Made by a program: the position numbers and the translations under genes. This document shows positions 17,897 to 18,024 of a DNA stretch of 18,024 nt, in pieces. A model generated the notes under the pieces. That model did no database searches. It saw only the letters and a list, made by a program, of their open reading frames with translations, and was not told the DNA's origin. The stretch is from NCBI GenBank assembly GCA_964484135.1, contig CAZAEL010000047.1, forward strand, positions 1 to 18,024, written 5' to 3'. The DNA comes from CAZAEL01 sp964484135. GTDB lineage: Bacteria > Elusimicrobiota > Elusimicrobia > FEN-1173. How positions within the stretch are numbered: the first letter of the stretch is position 1; every line of letters starts with the position of its first letter.

Positions 17897-18024
17897 CTAT
17901 TTGGCCACCCCGGTACACATTTTGGCAATGACAGCACCTTCTTCCGTAGGGATCGTAGTGATCGTAATAAATCGACCGGTTTTTAGATTTACGTAATACT
18001 TGTCTGTGATTGACTGAAGGAAGA
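17897..18024 (-). CDS. C-terminal end of an unidentified cassette-like ORF, partial
   Basis: The - strand is open for 41 full codons from the window edge to a TAG at 17899-17897. The visible end reads in part VNLKTGRFITITTIP and finishes AKMCTGVAK. No family is recognised and the start lies outside the window. It ends 12 bp before the attC-like site, the place where a cassette ORF should stop. Its composition is AT-richer than the main operons. An open frame of this length in AT-rich DNA is suggestive and not proof of coding; the attC spacing is the main support. Confidence 0.5.
   Translation of the reverse strand, partial: FLQSITDKYYVNLKTGRFITITTIPTEEGAVIAKMCTGVAK

Overview
The window is one dense, GC-rich bacterial chromosome segment. 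Every gene from position 1 to 17167 lies on the + strand, mostly with overlaps or gaps of a few bases. It probably comes from a non-model Gram-negative bacterium: System II cytochrome c maturation (ResB/CcsB) implies an energised membrane with c-type haem proteins outside it, and the DXP-type vitamin B6 enzyme PdxJ occurs beside a diadenylate cyclase of the CdaA type. That pairing fits lineages such as Desulfobacterota/Deltaproteobacteria or Elusimicrobiota-like groups, but no marker here fixes the phylum.

Region 1 (1-3085) is a cofactor block: the end of folK (folate), panB, a membrane-anchored alpha/beta hydrolase, and panC (pantothenate). Region 2 (3174-8117) is an envelope and second-messenger block: cdaA (c-di-AMP synthase), a 50-residue remnant-like CdaR/YbbR protein, glmM, pdxJ and glmS. 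GlmS and GlmM act in sequence on the route to UDP-GlcNAc, and the cdaA-cdaR-glmM order is a known conserved arrangement. Region 3 (8164-13787) is a haem block: resB, a precorrin-2 dehydrogenase, ccsB, an exported single-EF-hand protein, hemA with a shortened C-terminus, and hemC. It makes tetrapyrrole precursors, branches to sirohaem, and mounts haem on exported cytochromes.

Region 4 (13793-17167) looks like a self-contained metal-response unit. An ECF sigma factor with a CxC motif in the linker and a five-cysteine tail is followed by two near-identical ECF-type promoters, each TGTAAT - 16 bp - CGTC, exactly 387 bp apart. The first precedes a possible 100-residue cysteine-containing ORF. The second precedes a Cu+-type P1B ATPase whose N-terminus has a YHS domain and a heavy-metal-binding domain in place of HMA domains. 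No anti-sigma gene is seen, so the sigma factor may sense metal directly.

Region 5 (17172-18024) reads on the - strand. A fluoride channel gene (fluC/crcB) is followed, outward, by visibly AT-richer DNA that has the layout of an integron cassette array: the tail of one ORF, a 64-bp attC-like inverted-repeat site, then a small zinc-ribbon gene starting 10 bp after the site. The array would continue off the right edge. No tRNA, rRNA, CRISPR array or insertion sequence was seen.
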